Of a DNA stretch of 64,000 nt, positions 21,901-32,723 are shown in pieces (position 1 is the stretch's first letter; each line of letters begins with the position of its first letter). Origin of the DNA: Bursaphelenchus xylophilus (Eukaryota; Nematoda; Chromadorea; Rhabditida; Aphelenchoididae); NCBI GenBank assembly GCA_904066235.2, contig CAJFCV020000001.1:7378001-7442000 (forward strand), read 5' to 3'. A program made the translations under genes and the position numbers. The notes under the pieces are model-generated. The model searched no databases. It saw only the letters and a list, made by a program, of their open reading frames with translations, and was not told where the DNA came from.

Positions 21901-24900
21901 GGATAAACCATTCCTTTCTTTGGCCTTGTGTAAGCAAGTTTGGGCTGATGGCAACAAGAATACCGCTTACAATAACGTCAAGTCGCTTGCCTCTACTCTC
22001 CATCGATTAATTGAAACTAACAGTGGAATGTTATCGAAGGAACATTTGGAGAATATGACACACATTACAGCAAAATGTTATCTCAAATTGGGGGACTGGA
22101 ACATGGAACTGCAGCCTCTGTTTGCTAATTCCTTGCCTCCATCAAGGACGTCTAGGCATCCACATTCCCAAAGGTATGGCCAGGCTCGTGCGGAGGCCGA
22201 TGTTTTTATGTTGCGTATTGCTGCGTCTAAAATAACTGTTGCTGAAGATTCCTATGCTTTAACCCTTTTTTCAGGACCGAGATTACTGTCCAGTACTCGC
22301 ATAGCCAAGCAGAGATTAACAATTTTGAACAGAGCACGAAGATAACTCTTCAACATTACATGAATGCCACTCATTTCTACCCCAGTTGGTACAAGGCCTG
22401 GCATAAATTGGGAACGGTTTATTACAACCTTGTTATGACCGAGAGACAGTTAATGTTTGGATCACCTGACGGGAGTATGTACACCCGTAGGGATGGCGTT
22501 TGCGACGATTATCCCGAACTGGAACAGTCTACGAAACCTTATCGCGGTTCCTCAAGTCCAATTGACCACAAATCGATCCTTCAGAATCCTCAAATGATTA
22601 CAAGTTACGCCTTAAAAGCGGTGCAATGCTTCTTGAAAGCGATTCAGTTGGCAGAAGGCAGTAGATTAGAAGATACATTGCGTCTTCTTATGCTCCTTTT
22701 TGACCACGGGGATAAGTCTGAGATCTTTGACTATTTGAGAGATGCGGTTAAAGTGGTTCCTGTTGAAATTTGGCTTGAGGTTGTACCCCAACTCATGTCG
22801 AGAATGGATTCTAAGAAGAATGTGGGATTGCTTGTGAAGCAAGTGGTTATTGACATCGCCAAGACGCATCCTCAGGTGAGAATACATAAAAAGGTAATAC
22901 CTGGTTGCGTTTAGGCAATTGTTTACGCTTTGACAGCCGCCAAGAAATCAAAGAATACCCAGCGTTGCAAAGTGGCCGCAGATATCTTGCAACTGATGGC
23001 CGAAGATCGTCCCGTCTTTGTCGAGCAGGCTTGTCTTTTGAATGATGAACTGATTCGATGTGCAATACTATGGCATGAAATGTGGCATGGGACATTGGAA
23101 GAAGCGTCCAGACTCTACTTCCAAGAAAAGAACTTCCAATTGATGATGGATGCATTGAGACCCCTACATCAGAAGATTGAAGCCGGTCATACCACCATGA
23201 AAGAAGAGTCATTTAATCAGGCAAGGTTTTACTGCATATATTTTAAACTCATATTACTTTAGACGTATTACAAGGAACTGAGGGATGCCTATGATCATTG
23301 TCTAGCCTTCGAGAGAACCGGCAATCAGAAAGAAATCACTCAAGCATGGGATTTATATTATAAGGTATTCAAAAAAATTTCCAGCCAATTACGACAAATG
23401 ACTGCTCTCGAACTGAGTTACATATCACCAAAGTTGCTGCAAGTGTACAACTTAGAAATATCAGTCCCAGGGACATACGACCCTTCAAGCGATGTTGTGA
23501 CGATTGCCTCGGTGCTTCCTCATCTTGAAGTAATCATGTCCAAGCAAAGACCAAGGAAAGTTTCGATGAGAGGTAATAGTCTTTGTTTAGTAATTACAGG
23601 GTGTCCGGAAAAAATGGAAACTCATATTTGTGGCCATATTTTTTTAGCAACCTTAATTTAGCAAAATTAACCATGAATATAAGTGAAATGGCGGTTTTTA
23701 ATTAATATGCTCAGGTAGGTTCCAAATGGCTGCCCTTGGCGGCGATACTGAGGTCCAAACGCTTCTTGAAATTTTGGGCTCTGGGCCGCAGCTTTTTTGG
23801 AAATCGGTCCCGTTCTTGGCACAGTGATTCGTTAACGTCTCCAAACTTTTGCGACACGTAGTACGGGCTGTCCTTCAACGAAAAAATACAGTCCATCGGA
23901 GGATCCGGAGGCGGCAATTTCGGAAAATCGGTGCTTGTGTACGAGTCAGGAAAACCCATCATGGTTACTCTCCTTGCATTGTGTGATTACCTTTGATACA
24001 ACCTCTTTTTATACCAAGAAAATTAACAATTTGAACAGGTCAAAAATCGAGGTCATCCTGGTTGACATTTAAAAAAAACATTTTAGTTTATTGATATGGG
24101 CAGAAAATGAGAAGACTAGGACAGTAAATCACGGAGAGTTTAATAGTACAAGAATAGTTTGGCTGCAGTTCGAAATATTCGCTTTTTCCATTTTTTCTGG
24201 ACACATTGTATTTATACGGGGCTTTAGGGAACGATGGAAAAGAATACTCATTCCTCCTGAAGGGACATGAAGATCCCAGACAAGACGAGAGGATAATGCA
24301 ATTGTTTGGACTGATTAATTCGCTTATAATACGAGATGCTGACACTAGTCGGCGGAATCTGAGTATTCAAGTAAGATTCGATGAAATTGGAGAGGCTTAT
24401 GTTTAGAGGTACTCCATCATTGCGCTGAGTCAGAGCAGTGGTCTTATTGGATGGGTGCCTAACTGCGATACCTTACACACTCTTATTCGCGACTACAGGG
24501 AGAAACATCATATCACAATCTCGGAGGAACACACGAGGATGCAGAAATTGGTGATTGACATTGAAAAGTTAACTCTGATGCAAAAAGTAGAAGTGTTTGA
24601 TGAGGCTTTGCGTAGCACAAGTGGTGATGACTTGAGGCAAACATTATGGATGAAATCCCCGAAGTGAGATAGAGAAATTATAAGCGTCATTATTTTAGTT
24701 CCGAGGTGTGGTTCGATCGTAGAACTAATTATACGAGATCCATGGCTTGCATGTCAATGGTTGGCTACGTTTTGGGATTAGGAGACAGGTATGTTGTTTT
24801 TAACCCTTTCCGGACGAGTCGGCACCTCCATGCAGAAATGAAAGAGGGTACCCTACTGAGTAACGGCATAGTAGTGGTTCAGCCCATCGAAGCGTTATTT

Positions 24901-26797
24901 GGGACTTATGACAAAAAATGTCCTAAAAGTACCCCCAGTTGACATAACCCTTATAAAATTTTGCTAACGACCTGTAAATTAGAAACTACCCCTAAGTTAA
25001 AGTCTAACACTCCTACTACTGTTACATCCAAGAACTGTCCAAATCGGACCACTACGGGATTAGTTATCGACTTTTGGAAATTGAATTTTAAATTTCGACC
25101 AATTTTTGGCCCAAAATTGAGTATATCTTCCGCCGGAATCAACCATTTCGGTCCAGGTGTGGTTTTTCTGAATCTACATTGACGCTAGCTTCTTCCCAGA
25201 ATGTTTCCAGAAAAAACCTACAGGGCACGTTTCTGTAAAAAGCGAAAAGGTTGAAAGCGTAAAGGTTTCACCGTATAAAATGTCGCCGCAAGCCGAGAAG
25301 GGTCGGGCGCAGCTCGAAAGGCGAAAATAATATACATTTTTTTGAGAAATACTATTTTAGTGTGAAACTAAAGCAAAATCCAATGAAATTGCCTGAAAAC
25401 GCATTAAAAATATTAAAATGACATTGAGTTAATGTTTGCGTGCTCTGTCTGTCTGTATTTCATCTGAATTCAGCTTGTCGACACTAAAATAATATTTTTC
25501 GAAGAAAAATATTATTTTCGCCTTTCGAGCTGCGCCCGACCCTTTTCGGCTTGCGGCGACATTTTATACGGTGAAACCTTTACGTTTTCAACTTTTTTGC
25601 TTTTTACAGAAACGTGCTCTATAGGGTTTTTCTAGAAACATTCTAGAAAGAAGCTAGCGTCAATGTAGATTCAGAAAAACCACACCTGGACCGAAATGGT
25701 TGATTCCGGCGGAAGATATACTCAATTTTGGGCCAAAAATTGGTCGAAATTTAAAATTCAATTTCCAAAAGTCGATAACTAATCCCGTAGTGGTCCGATT
25801 TGGACAGTTCTTGGATGTAACAGTAGTAGGAGTGTTAGACTTTAACTTAGGGGTAGTTTCTAATTTACAGGTCGTTAGCAAAATTTTATAAGGGTTATGT
25901 CAACTGGGGGTACTTTTTAGGACATTTTTTGTCATAAGTCCCAAATAACGCTTCGATGGGCTGAACCACTATTATGCCGTTACTCAGTAGGGTACCCTCT
26001 TTCATTTCTGCATGGAGGTGCCGACTCGTTCGGAAAGGGTTAAACAATCAACTTTTTTCAGACATCCTTCAAATCTTATGCTTGATCGGCTAAGTGGCAA
26101 GATAGTGCATATTGACTTCGGAGACTGTTTTGAAGTAGCCATGAAAAGAGTAAAATATCCAGAGAAGATTCCCTTCCGCCTGACCAGAATGTTAGTTCGA
26201 GTAAGTTTGTTAATGAATCCAAAATGGGCATATTTCATAAGTTTTTTTAAAATATACTGCTCTTTGGAGAAATTAAAAAATTTTTTTTGCAAATAGGATT
26301 TTGAAAAATTATTTACACTGAAATTTTTACCCTACATTTTCGTCTATAGCGAGATGCTCTGACCACGGGGATGTTGTAAACTTTCTAAATCTGCCTATAT
26401 GGAACCATTAAGTACGATACTTTAGGCAATGGAGGTAACCGGAATAGAAGGTAACTTCCGTCTTACTTGCGAAAAAGTCCTCAATCTTCTTCGCAATAAC
26501 AATGACAGTATCCTTGCTGTGCTAGAAGCCTTCGTTTACGATCCTGTAATGAATTGGAGGTTAACAGAGCCTTCGAATCGGCGCGACAACAACTATCTGG
26601 AGGTTGAACAAGAAGAACAACAACTCACAGGGAGTCATACCGAAGCGATCAGTCGAGTCAAGGCCAAGTTAACTGGCCGAGATTTCAATGCTTTAGAGGA
26701 GATTACAGTCGCCGAACAAGTCAGTCGCCTAATAGAACAGGCAACATTATACGACAACCTATGCCAGTGTTATATTGGATGGTGTCCGTTCTGGTAA
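15974..26797 (+). CDS. let-363: TOR serine/threonine protein kinase
   Basis: This is the catalytic subunit of TORC1/TORC2, the growth- and nutrient-sensing kinase. It is split over about 30 small exons, the first at 15974-16006 and the last at 26426-26797. In order: N-terminal HEAT repeats (to about 20.2 kb), the FAT domain (about 20.4-22.9 kb), the FRB ([15 protein letters not shown] to [12 protein letters not shown], about 23.1-23.4 kb), the kinase domain with [16 protein letters not shown], the catalytic loop [13 protein letters not shown] split by an intron, and HIDFGDCF. The FATC ends in [12 protein letters not shown], the canonical terminus. The FRB serine, tryptophan and phenylalanine that contact rapamycin-FKBP12 in human mTOR are all present. 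Three introns carry transposons (16.6, 23.6 and 24.8 kb), none disrupting the frame. Start chosen as the first ATG before [11 protein letters not shown]. Exon calls in the 5' third are less certain than in the kinase domain. Confidence 0.96.
16625..16754. mobile_element. TCAGTCTGTCGGGAAA-family MITE in a TOR intron
   Basis: TCATTCGGGAAAATAATGAG on the left and CATTTCCCCGACAGACTGA on the right, followed by TA, match the ends of the unit at 10992-11146 with divergence on the left. It fills most of the 203-bp intron 16579-16781. Confidence 0.55.
23597..24208 (-). mobile_element. Tc1/mariner-type element remnant in a TOR intron
   Basis: The ends CAGGGTGTCCGGAAAAAATG and CATTTTTTCTGGACACATTG are inverted and flanked by TA (23595-23596 and 24209-24210). 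On the minus strand, 23962-23711 encodes an 83-residue fragment ending in [20 protein letters not shown], like the C-terminus of IS630/Tc1-type transposases (xxFxxRLxxCIxAxGGHxE). The catalytic DDE/D core is deleted. Removing the element leaves an intron of about 41 bp, the usual size here. Confidence 0.8.
24804..26039. mobile_element. piggyBac-like fold-back element in the TOR kinase-domain intron
   Basis: The element begins CCCTTTCCGGACGAGTCGGC and ends with its complement, with TTAA on both sides (24800-24803 and 26040-26043). TTAA targets and CCC-starting ends define piggyBac. The two arms, about 530 bp each, are near-identical inverted copies around a centre of roughly 150 bp, so the single strand can fold into a long hairpin. 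There is no transposase. Without it the intron (24789-26061) would be about 37 bp. Confidence 0.85.
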
Positions 26798-26846
26798 ATA
26801 CACCGTTGTTATCGTTATGTAAATTATGTAAAGATGTTATAAATTT

Positions 26847-27719
26847 TTATTTTATTACAAGCCCTCTGACATCTTTTTTATCAAGGAACCAAAAGCCGTT
26901 AGCCTTATCGGCGAACTGAAGAGCTTTTAACAGTTTTTCCTTATCCATGACATCAAGTGGAAGGAAGCTGACAAGATTGTAATCTTCTACTACCATTGAG
27001 AGTTTGTCACACATATCTTTGTACTTTCGGAGGGCTGGATGATCCTACAATTTGCAAACATGACAAGCGTTTACTTACGTCTAGCCTTTCCACGAGATAT
27101 CTGAGATTCGGAACTTCCTCGAAGAAGTCGAGATCAAAGGGCAAACTTTCTGGGAGTAGATCGATCTTGGAAAGAACATTAAGTTGAGGGATCTCGAGGT
27201 TGATCATCACAGATAGAGTGCTCAATACAACAGCGACAAATTTTCCGGCATCGGAACAATGCATGCAATCACTCAAATGGACAGCACAAAGCCGCAAATC
27301 GTATTTGCCAAGCGTCGACACAATATTACGAATGGAAAAATCGCTGTTGTAAAGTTCCAGTTGACCAGGCATATCAATAATAAGGTACTCTTTCCGGTTT
27401 TCAAGCTTCTTCTTCAGCCTAAGCAGAGAACTAATCAAAAAAAGGTGTCTTACCATTCGATATTCTTCATTAGAACTTGCATGCAATACCTTAGCGCTCC
27501 ATTCGGACCCAACCTTAACTTCTCCATAACTTCCTCAACTGTTATCAATTCTCTAATGTCAATATCACATTGACATGGGACCAAATCATTTGCAGGATCT
27601 AGATTTACGTATAATGCAGGTCTTTCAATCGCTTTTAGCATTTGAATCATGGCATTGCAATAGGTCGACTTTCCTGCTCCAGGAGCGCCGATCACCAGTT
27701 GTCCAAAAAGAAGCGTCAT
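26847..27719 (-). CDS. gpn-2: GPN-loop GTPase 2
   Basis: GPN2 is a cytosolic GTPase that, with GPN1 and GPN3, supports assembly and nuclear import of RNA polymerase II. Exons 27719-27454, 27430-27079 and 27044-26847 give 271 aa. The G1/P-loop is GAPGAGKSTYC near residue 11. The family's GPN loop is present as LGPNGAL, G3 as DMPGQLEL, and the base-recognition motif as LSKIDLL. The C-terminal exon reads DYNLVSFLPLDVMDKEKLLK, a GPN2 hallmark. The protein is about 40 residues shorter than human GPN2 at the C-terminus. It converges on TOR with stops 50 bp apart. Confidence 0.93.
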
Positions 27720-28085
27720 GTGTATAATTCTTCTCCTCGGGATTGTTAAAATATTTACATAAATATAATTTTACCTAGGGTTCGGAAAAGTCCGGCAATT
27801 TCCACCTCGTGGGGTATACACCCGGGATTCGAAAATTAAGAGTGTATGAATACCGCGGTAATGGTATCATTTACAAAATAGTTTGTAACACAATTCATTA
27901 AGAGAAACGAAACGCCAAGGAGAATGTCTCGTTTCAAGACCTAAATATTTACTCGTGCCAGAAATAAAAATTTTAGAAAGATTTACAAGCATTTTCTGTC
28001 GATATACCGGAGTAATTGGTGGTCGAAAGAGTGTATTTTTACTTTTGTTTAAAGAGAAGATCGGGTACTCATTAAAAATTTTATC
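27720..28085. promoter_or_regulatory. Divergent intergenic region between GPN2 and Ariadne-1
   Basis: These 366 bp separate two divergent genes and must hold both 5' regions. A TATA-like TAAATATAATTTTA lies near 27757. A GTGGGGTATACACCC-like word is near 27810. No gene or clear transposon is visible. Confidence 0.4.
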
Positions 28086-29823
28086 ATGGATTTCGAGGAA
28101 GATGACCCTTGCAGCGACTCCGCCACATCGATGGATTCGGCGGACGAAGATGATGGAATCAGCATAGAAACTTCGAATTATGACAATGAAGAAGAAAAGT
28201 GCGACTATTCAGTACGTTGGAATTTAAAAACACTGTTTATTTAATTGGCGAAGTATTCTTAACATATCCTTTATTTTAAGATTATCAATTACGACAATTT
28301 GCTCATCGAAATGAACAGCCTGGCCACGGACACCTCTGCCGTTATCGGGATCTCTCCTGACATTTGCAAAGTGCTCCTTCACGACTTCCAATGGAACCGG
28401 GAAAATTTAATTGAAAAGTTAGTTGACTTTTTCCTTTGTTTCATCAATGGATGTGACTCATCTATAATATTACGGTTTCACGCTGATAGATTATCTGTAC
28501 GAATTTTTTAGATTCTATGAAGCGGGTGACAAAGAAAAATTCCTGGAATCTCATAACGTCGTCGACGATGATGGCGCATTGAAGTGCAGAGATAAAGAGG
28601 GTTGTTGTGAAATCTGTTATGAACAGGATAAGGTGTACGGCCTCTCTTCTGATCATGTATATTGTGACAATTGTTGGAGAAACTATCTGACCATCAAAGT
28701 AAGGGTTTTTGTTAGATTACGTTTGGATTTAGATCAGAGATGAAGGAGCGATGTTGATAACTTGCCCGGGGTTGAAATGCGGGAAAATACTAATTGAAAA
28801 AATGATCACTGCCTTTATTTCCGATGAAATAATCCTCAAAAAGTACAAAAAATTGGTTGTTAACAGTTTTGTACAGGTAAGAATTAGTCTATTGTTGATT
28901 ATTTTTCGGTTAGAGCAATCTAAAGCTCAAATGGTGTCCTGCCTTAGACTGTGGCCGAGCTGTCAAAGTGCCTCATGCAGAATGTCGGCCAATAAAGTGT
29001 GAATGCTCTATGGTATTTTGTTTCAACTGTTCTCAAGAATGGCACGATCCAGTCTCCTGTGATATGCTCAAGTTATGGTTGAAAAAATGCAGCGATGACA
29101 GCGAGACCTCTAATTGGCTGAACGCCAATACAAAGGACTGTCCCAAGTGTCATGTGACTATCGAGAAGGATGGTGGTTGCAATCATATGACGTGCAAAAA
29201 CGTGTCTTGCAGGTTCGAATTCTGTTGGACCTGCCTTGGTCCGTGGAAACCGCATGGATCTGGTTGGTATTCCTGTAATAGATTTGATGATAGCGAATCA
29301 AAAAAGGCCAGGGATGCCCAAGAAAGGTCGCGGGCAGCTCTGCAGCGATATCTTCATTATTACAACCGATTTGTCAACCATCAGAACAGCTTGAAGTTAG
29401 AGAATAAGGTACGGACGCTTTGCTAATTCGTGATTATGTTTACAGCTTTATGCTCAAGTTCAGGAGAAGATGCTGCAAATGCAGCAACGTGGTTTCTCGT
29501 GGATCGAAACCCAGTTCTTGAAGAAAGCCGTCGATGTGCTGAGTGAATGCCGTCGGACTTTAATGTACACATACGCATTCGCTTTTTACCTAAAACAAGA
29601 CAATATGACCAACATTTTCGAGGGAAACCAGCAGGATCTGGAGTTGGCCACGGAACAGTTGAGTGAATTTTTGGAAAGGGATTTGGAGAAGGAGAACCTA
29701 GTCTCCCTGAAGCAGAAGGTCCAAGACAAGTACCGTTATGTGCAGCAACGCCGAACTGCGCTTCTTGAACATGTGACTGAAGGCCGCGAAAAAAATGAAT
29801 GGAGTTTTACAGTGACCTTTTAA
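28086..29823 (+). CDS. ari-1: Ariadne-1 type RBR E3 ubiquitin ligase
   Basis: Six exons (28086-28211, 28281-28417, 28512-28698, 28733-28876, 28914-29408, 29446-29823) give 488 aa. An acidic N-terminus leads to a UBA-like segment. RING1 begins [10 protein letters not shown], the IBR contains WCPALDCG and CSMVFCFNC, and RING2 contains [20 protein letters not shown]. In the last, the cysteine before NHMTC is the catalytic Cys expected to carry the ubiquitin thioester. The Ariadne domain follows ([15 protein letters not shown] to the C-terminus), which autoinhibits RING2 until a neddylated cullin-RING ligase binds. Start ATG 28086 lies in good context and begins the typical acidic MDFEEDD. Confidence 0.95.
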
Positions 29824-30000
29824 CTCCATTCCGTACATAAACTTTGCATTAATTGGAAATTGTTGTTATATTAAATGTTGCTATAGTAACCGGCTTTTAA
29901 TTTCCTCTTAATGGAGAGTGGAGTAACGTGCTTAAAATGGCCTTGCTTCCATTATTCTCACTCCATAATGGCGGCTCTGTGAGTATTACATTTCATTAGA

Positions 30001-30323
30001 ATGGGACGGCGGAAACAACTTCGTCCGAGCAGATATTCTTCTGGTGCTAACATTAGTGTCGAAGATGCGCAAAAAGCGCTAAATGAACTGTTACTTGCGA
30101 ATGAGCGGATCTTGATTTTTCAGAAGAGTAAGTCATTACACAACTAAACGTTAGTTTGTCAGAGGATTTTTTGATCAAGCACGACCCAAGGAATGACTCA
30201 ACTTTATTATTTTATTGCAAATTATGTAAAAAAGACCGATTCTCGTCAATTAAATCTCACATGAAAACTGTTCACGGCTTATCCTCGGGTTCTTTATGGT
30301 TAAAATACATTCTATTAAACTGA
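30001..30323 (+). CDS. Small C2H2 zinc-finger protein (95 aa)
   Basis: Two exons, 30001-30127 and 30163-30323, join in frame across a 35-bp intron. The N-terminus is basic (MGRRKQLRPSRYSS) and is followed by a helix-forming NISVEDAQKALNELLLANER. One finger, CKLCKKDRFSSIKSHMKTVH, has only ten residues between the cysteine and histidine pairs and four between the histidines, closer to short or U1-like fingers than to the classic type. I do not recognise the family. It lies 177 bp behind ari-1, with an acceptor-like TTTCATTAG just before the ATG, so it may be a downstream operon gene. Confidence 0.6.
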
Positions 30324-30518
30324 GCAAGCTCTTTTGGTCGTTTCTTGAATAAAATATGGAAGAACAAACATGGCTTGATGTAAAGCGTACGTGTAGAATC
30401 TAAGATGCATCTGTTTGATGTCTTCCCGGGAAGCTTTAGGTACTGTGAGATCATTCTCCTGAGCAATTTTACAATCAGTTATAGATAAAAAAAAATTTAC
30501 AGTTCCATAATGGACAAA

Positions 30519-30790
30519 CTAAACAAAATATTTTACAAAATATCCATGATAATCGCTATAGAAAAATGTTATTGCATTAGGGTGTCCCATAAGTCTTTCA
30601 AATTTTTGGGTTGTCGATTTGTGCGAATTCCTGTGAGCTTCTAAACGCATTACGGAGTATGTCGAATTTATGGGTTTGAAGCTCAGATATAGCGCTTCTA
30701 AGCGGTATATGACGAGGCTACATAAAATCCTGCCACACTGCCCCGATATTGTACTAGACATTAACGAAAATTCTGCCTGCTGATATTAAA
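30519..30790. repeat. Mariner-like terminal fragment
   Basis: GGGTGTCCCATAAGTCTTTC at 30580 resembles mariner terminal repeats. The minus-strand frame through it does not match a complete transposase. It is a probable solo end or short remnant; low resolution. Confidence 0.3.
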
Positions 30791-30874
30791 ATACACGATG
30801 TTTCAAGAAATTCTTCCAAGAAGTTTAAGCCGTGTTTGAAATATAAAGTCGTGCGTTTTTGGAAAATGCAAAAC

Positions 30875-32160
30875 AATTTTTTCTTGTCTCGGCGGAGAGA
30901 CCATTTTCGGGCGGAGGCATTTCCGCCCGATTTGGGGAGGATAGGTTACCCCGAGGATAGGTTACCCACCGGATAGGTTACCCCAAAAAACACATAACTC
31001 GGAGGATAGGTTACCCCACCGGATAGGTTACCCCACGGATAGGTTACCCCACCGGATAGGTTACTCCACGGATATGTTACCCCTTACCAAAAAAAGAAAA
31101 AAATGTTTTCTTTGAAATGTTTTCGCTTCGGGAGTGTAAAAAGAAGGATTTTTTGTGAAAATTGAGAAATTTTTTAAATGTTTTCGCTTCGGGACTTGGA
31201 AAAAAAGGATTTTTTGTGAAATTTGAATAAAATTTGAAATTTTTTCGAGCTGACTGAGTATGAACTGACTGAATATGAAAACTGGGTTTCTGTTACTTTA
31301 CTACCTTTAGGGATTCTTTTTGAAATTTTTTCGACTTATAACACTTTTAGACGTTAATGGTGTTGTTTTGGTGCCTAGTACTGCTTAAAAAACACATTTT
31401 TAACACTTGGTACTAAATAGTACTAACTGGTACTATTTAGTACGAGGTGCAAATTTGGCCGTAAGGCGGTAATGGTGATGGTTTGGTGCTTAGTAGAACC
31501 CAAAAACACGTTTTAACACTTGGTACTATATAGTACCAACTGGTACTGTTTTGTGAGAAGTGAAAATTTGGCCGTAAGGCAGTAATGGTGATGGTTTGGT
31601 GCTTAGTAGAGCCCAAATACACGTGGTACTATATAGTACCAGGTGGTACCATTGGTTTTAGACAAAATTTTAGTGCTGGCGGCACCAAAGTTAATATTCA
31701 TTCACACACAATTTTTTTTTACTTCCGATGCGAAAAGATTAAAATATTTTGTTGAGTTTTCCAAAAAATTCTTTTTTTTCCCAGTCCCGAAGCGAAAACA
31801 CTTCAAATTTTTTTCAAATTTCACAAAAAATCCTTTTTTTCAACTCCCGAAGCGAAAACATTTCAAAATTTTTTCAAATTTCACAAAAAATCCTTTTTTT
31901 CCAACTCCCGAAGCGAAAACATTTCAAAATTTTTTCAAATTTCACAAAAAATCCTTTTTTTCCAAGTCCCGAAGCGAAAACATTTCAAAAAAAATTTTTT
32001 TTTTCAGGTAACCTATCCTCGGGGTAACCTATCCTCCGAGGTTACCTATCCGAAACTTGGGGTAACCTATCCGGTGGGGTAACCTATCCGCTGGGGTAAC
32101 CTATTTGTTAGGGGTAACCTATCCTCCGAGAACGTTTCCGCCCGATGTCTTTTTTGAAAA
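30875..32160. repeat. Large fold-back of nested tandem repeats
   Basis: About eight copies of GGATAGGTTACCCC lie at 30938-31083, and seven inverted copies (GGGGTAACCTATCC) at 32006-32130. Inside them, two copies of a unit of about 62 bp containing TGTTTTCGCTTCGGGA (31115-31240) face four inverted copies (31780-31995, CCCGAAGCGAAAACA). The centre (31340-31660) holds GGTACTA-type inverted repeats. The outermost flanks share TTCTTGTCTCGGCGGAGA and GTCTTTTTTGAAAATTACA with the element at 10195-11315. Open frames here only translate the repeat units. Confidence 0.75.
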
Positions 32161-32723
32161 TTACACCTCGGTACAAAGTGAAAAAACACTTCAGTCTTTT
32201 TAATCCTGAAGGACACGTAAGTTTGATGGTTTTAATCGACGTCTTCCAGAAAAATTAAAACGTTTGTAAAAGTTTAACGCAAAGATTTTCCTAATTGTAA
32301 GAACGCAAAAATTGTTTCGCTCGAGCTGGGAACCCAACCTAGCTTGGTTCGGCTTATCGCCCTTCTCAGCAACCACTGCACTATTAAAGCAACCCTTATG
32401 CAGATTTTTTCCCGCTCAAGAGAAAGAAACATTTTTGTTGCAAAATGACATAAACATAATACAATTTACAGTATGTCGTCGCGGAACGGCATTCTACAAA
32501 AAATGGTGTCTTGTACCATTCTCCAAGGGCTCTTCAACGACGTATGTCACTTATCCTTTGGTGAGGGTTCGTATGTACACTTCCCTAGTTAGGCCCTCAC
32601 AATGACACTAACTCCCAACCCCAAAAACTTGCAAGACTCATGAGACACCAATAACAGTGCGAAAGTATTATGGTTAGATTACGCAGTACGGCATTATCGG
32701 ATTTTTTTTGTGAAAACTTTCAA

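Noticed and set aside
24961..25881. Two open frames with identical 73- and 63-residue translations on opposite strands
   Set aside because: They are the mirrored arms of the fold-back element at 24804-26039, not genes.
30938..31083. Telomere-like or CRISPR-like short repeats
   Set aside because: The unit is neither TTAGGC nor separated by unique spacers of constant length, and it is mirrored by an inverted array.
31643..32027. Repetitive frames reading KRKHFKIFSNFTKNPFF-type units
   Set aside because: They simply translate the 62-bp tandem repeat of the large palindrome; no start context, splice signals or family match.
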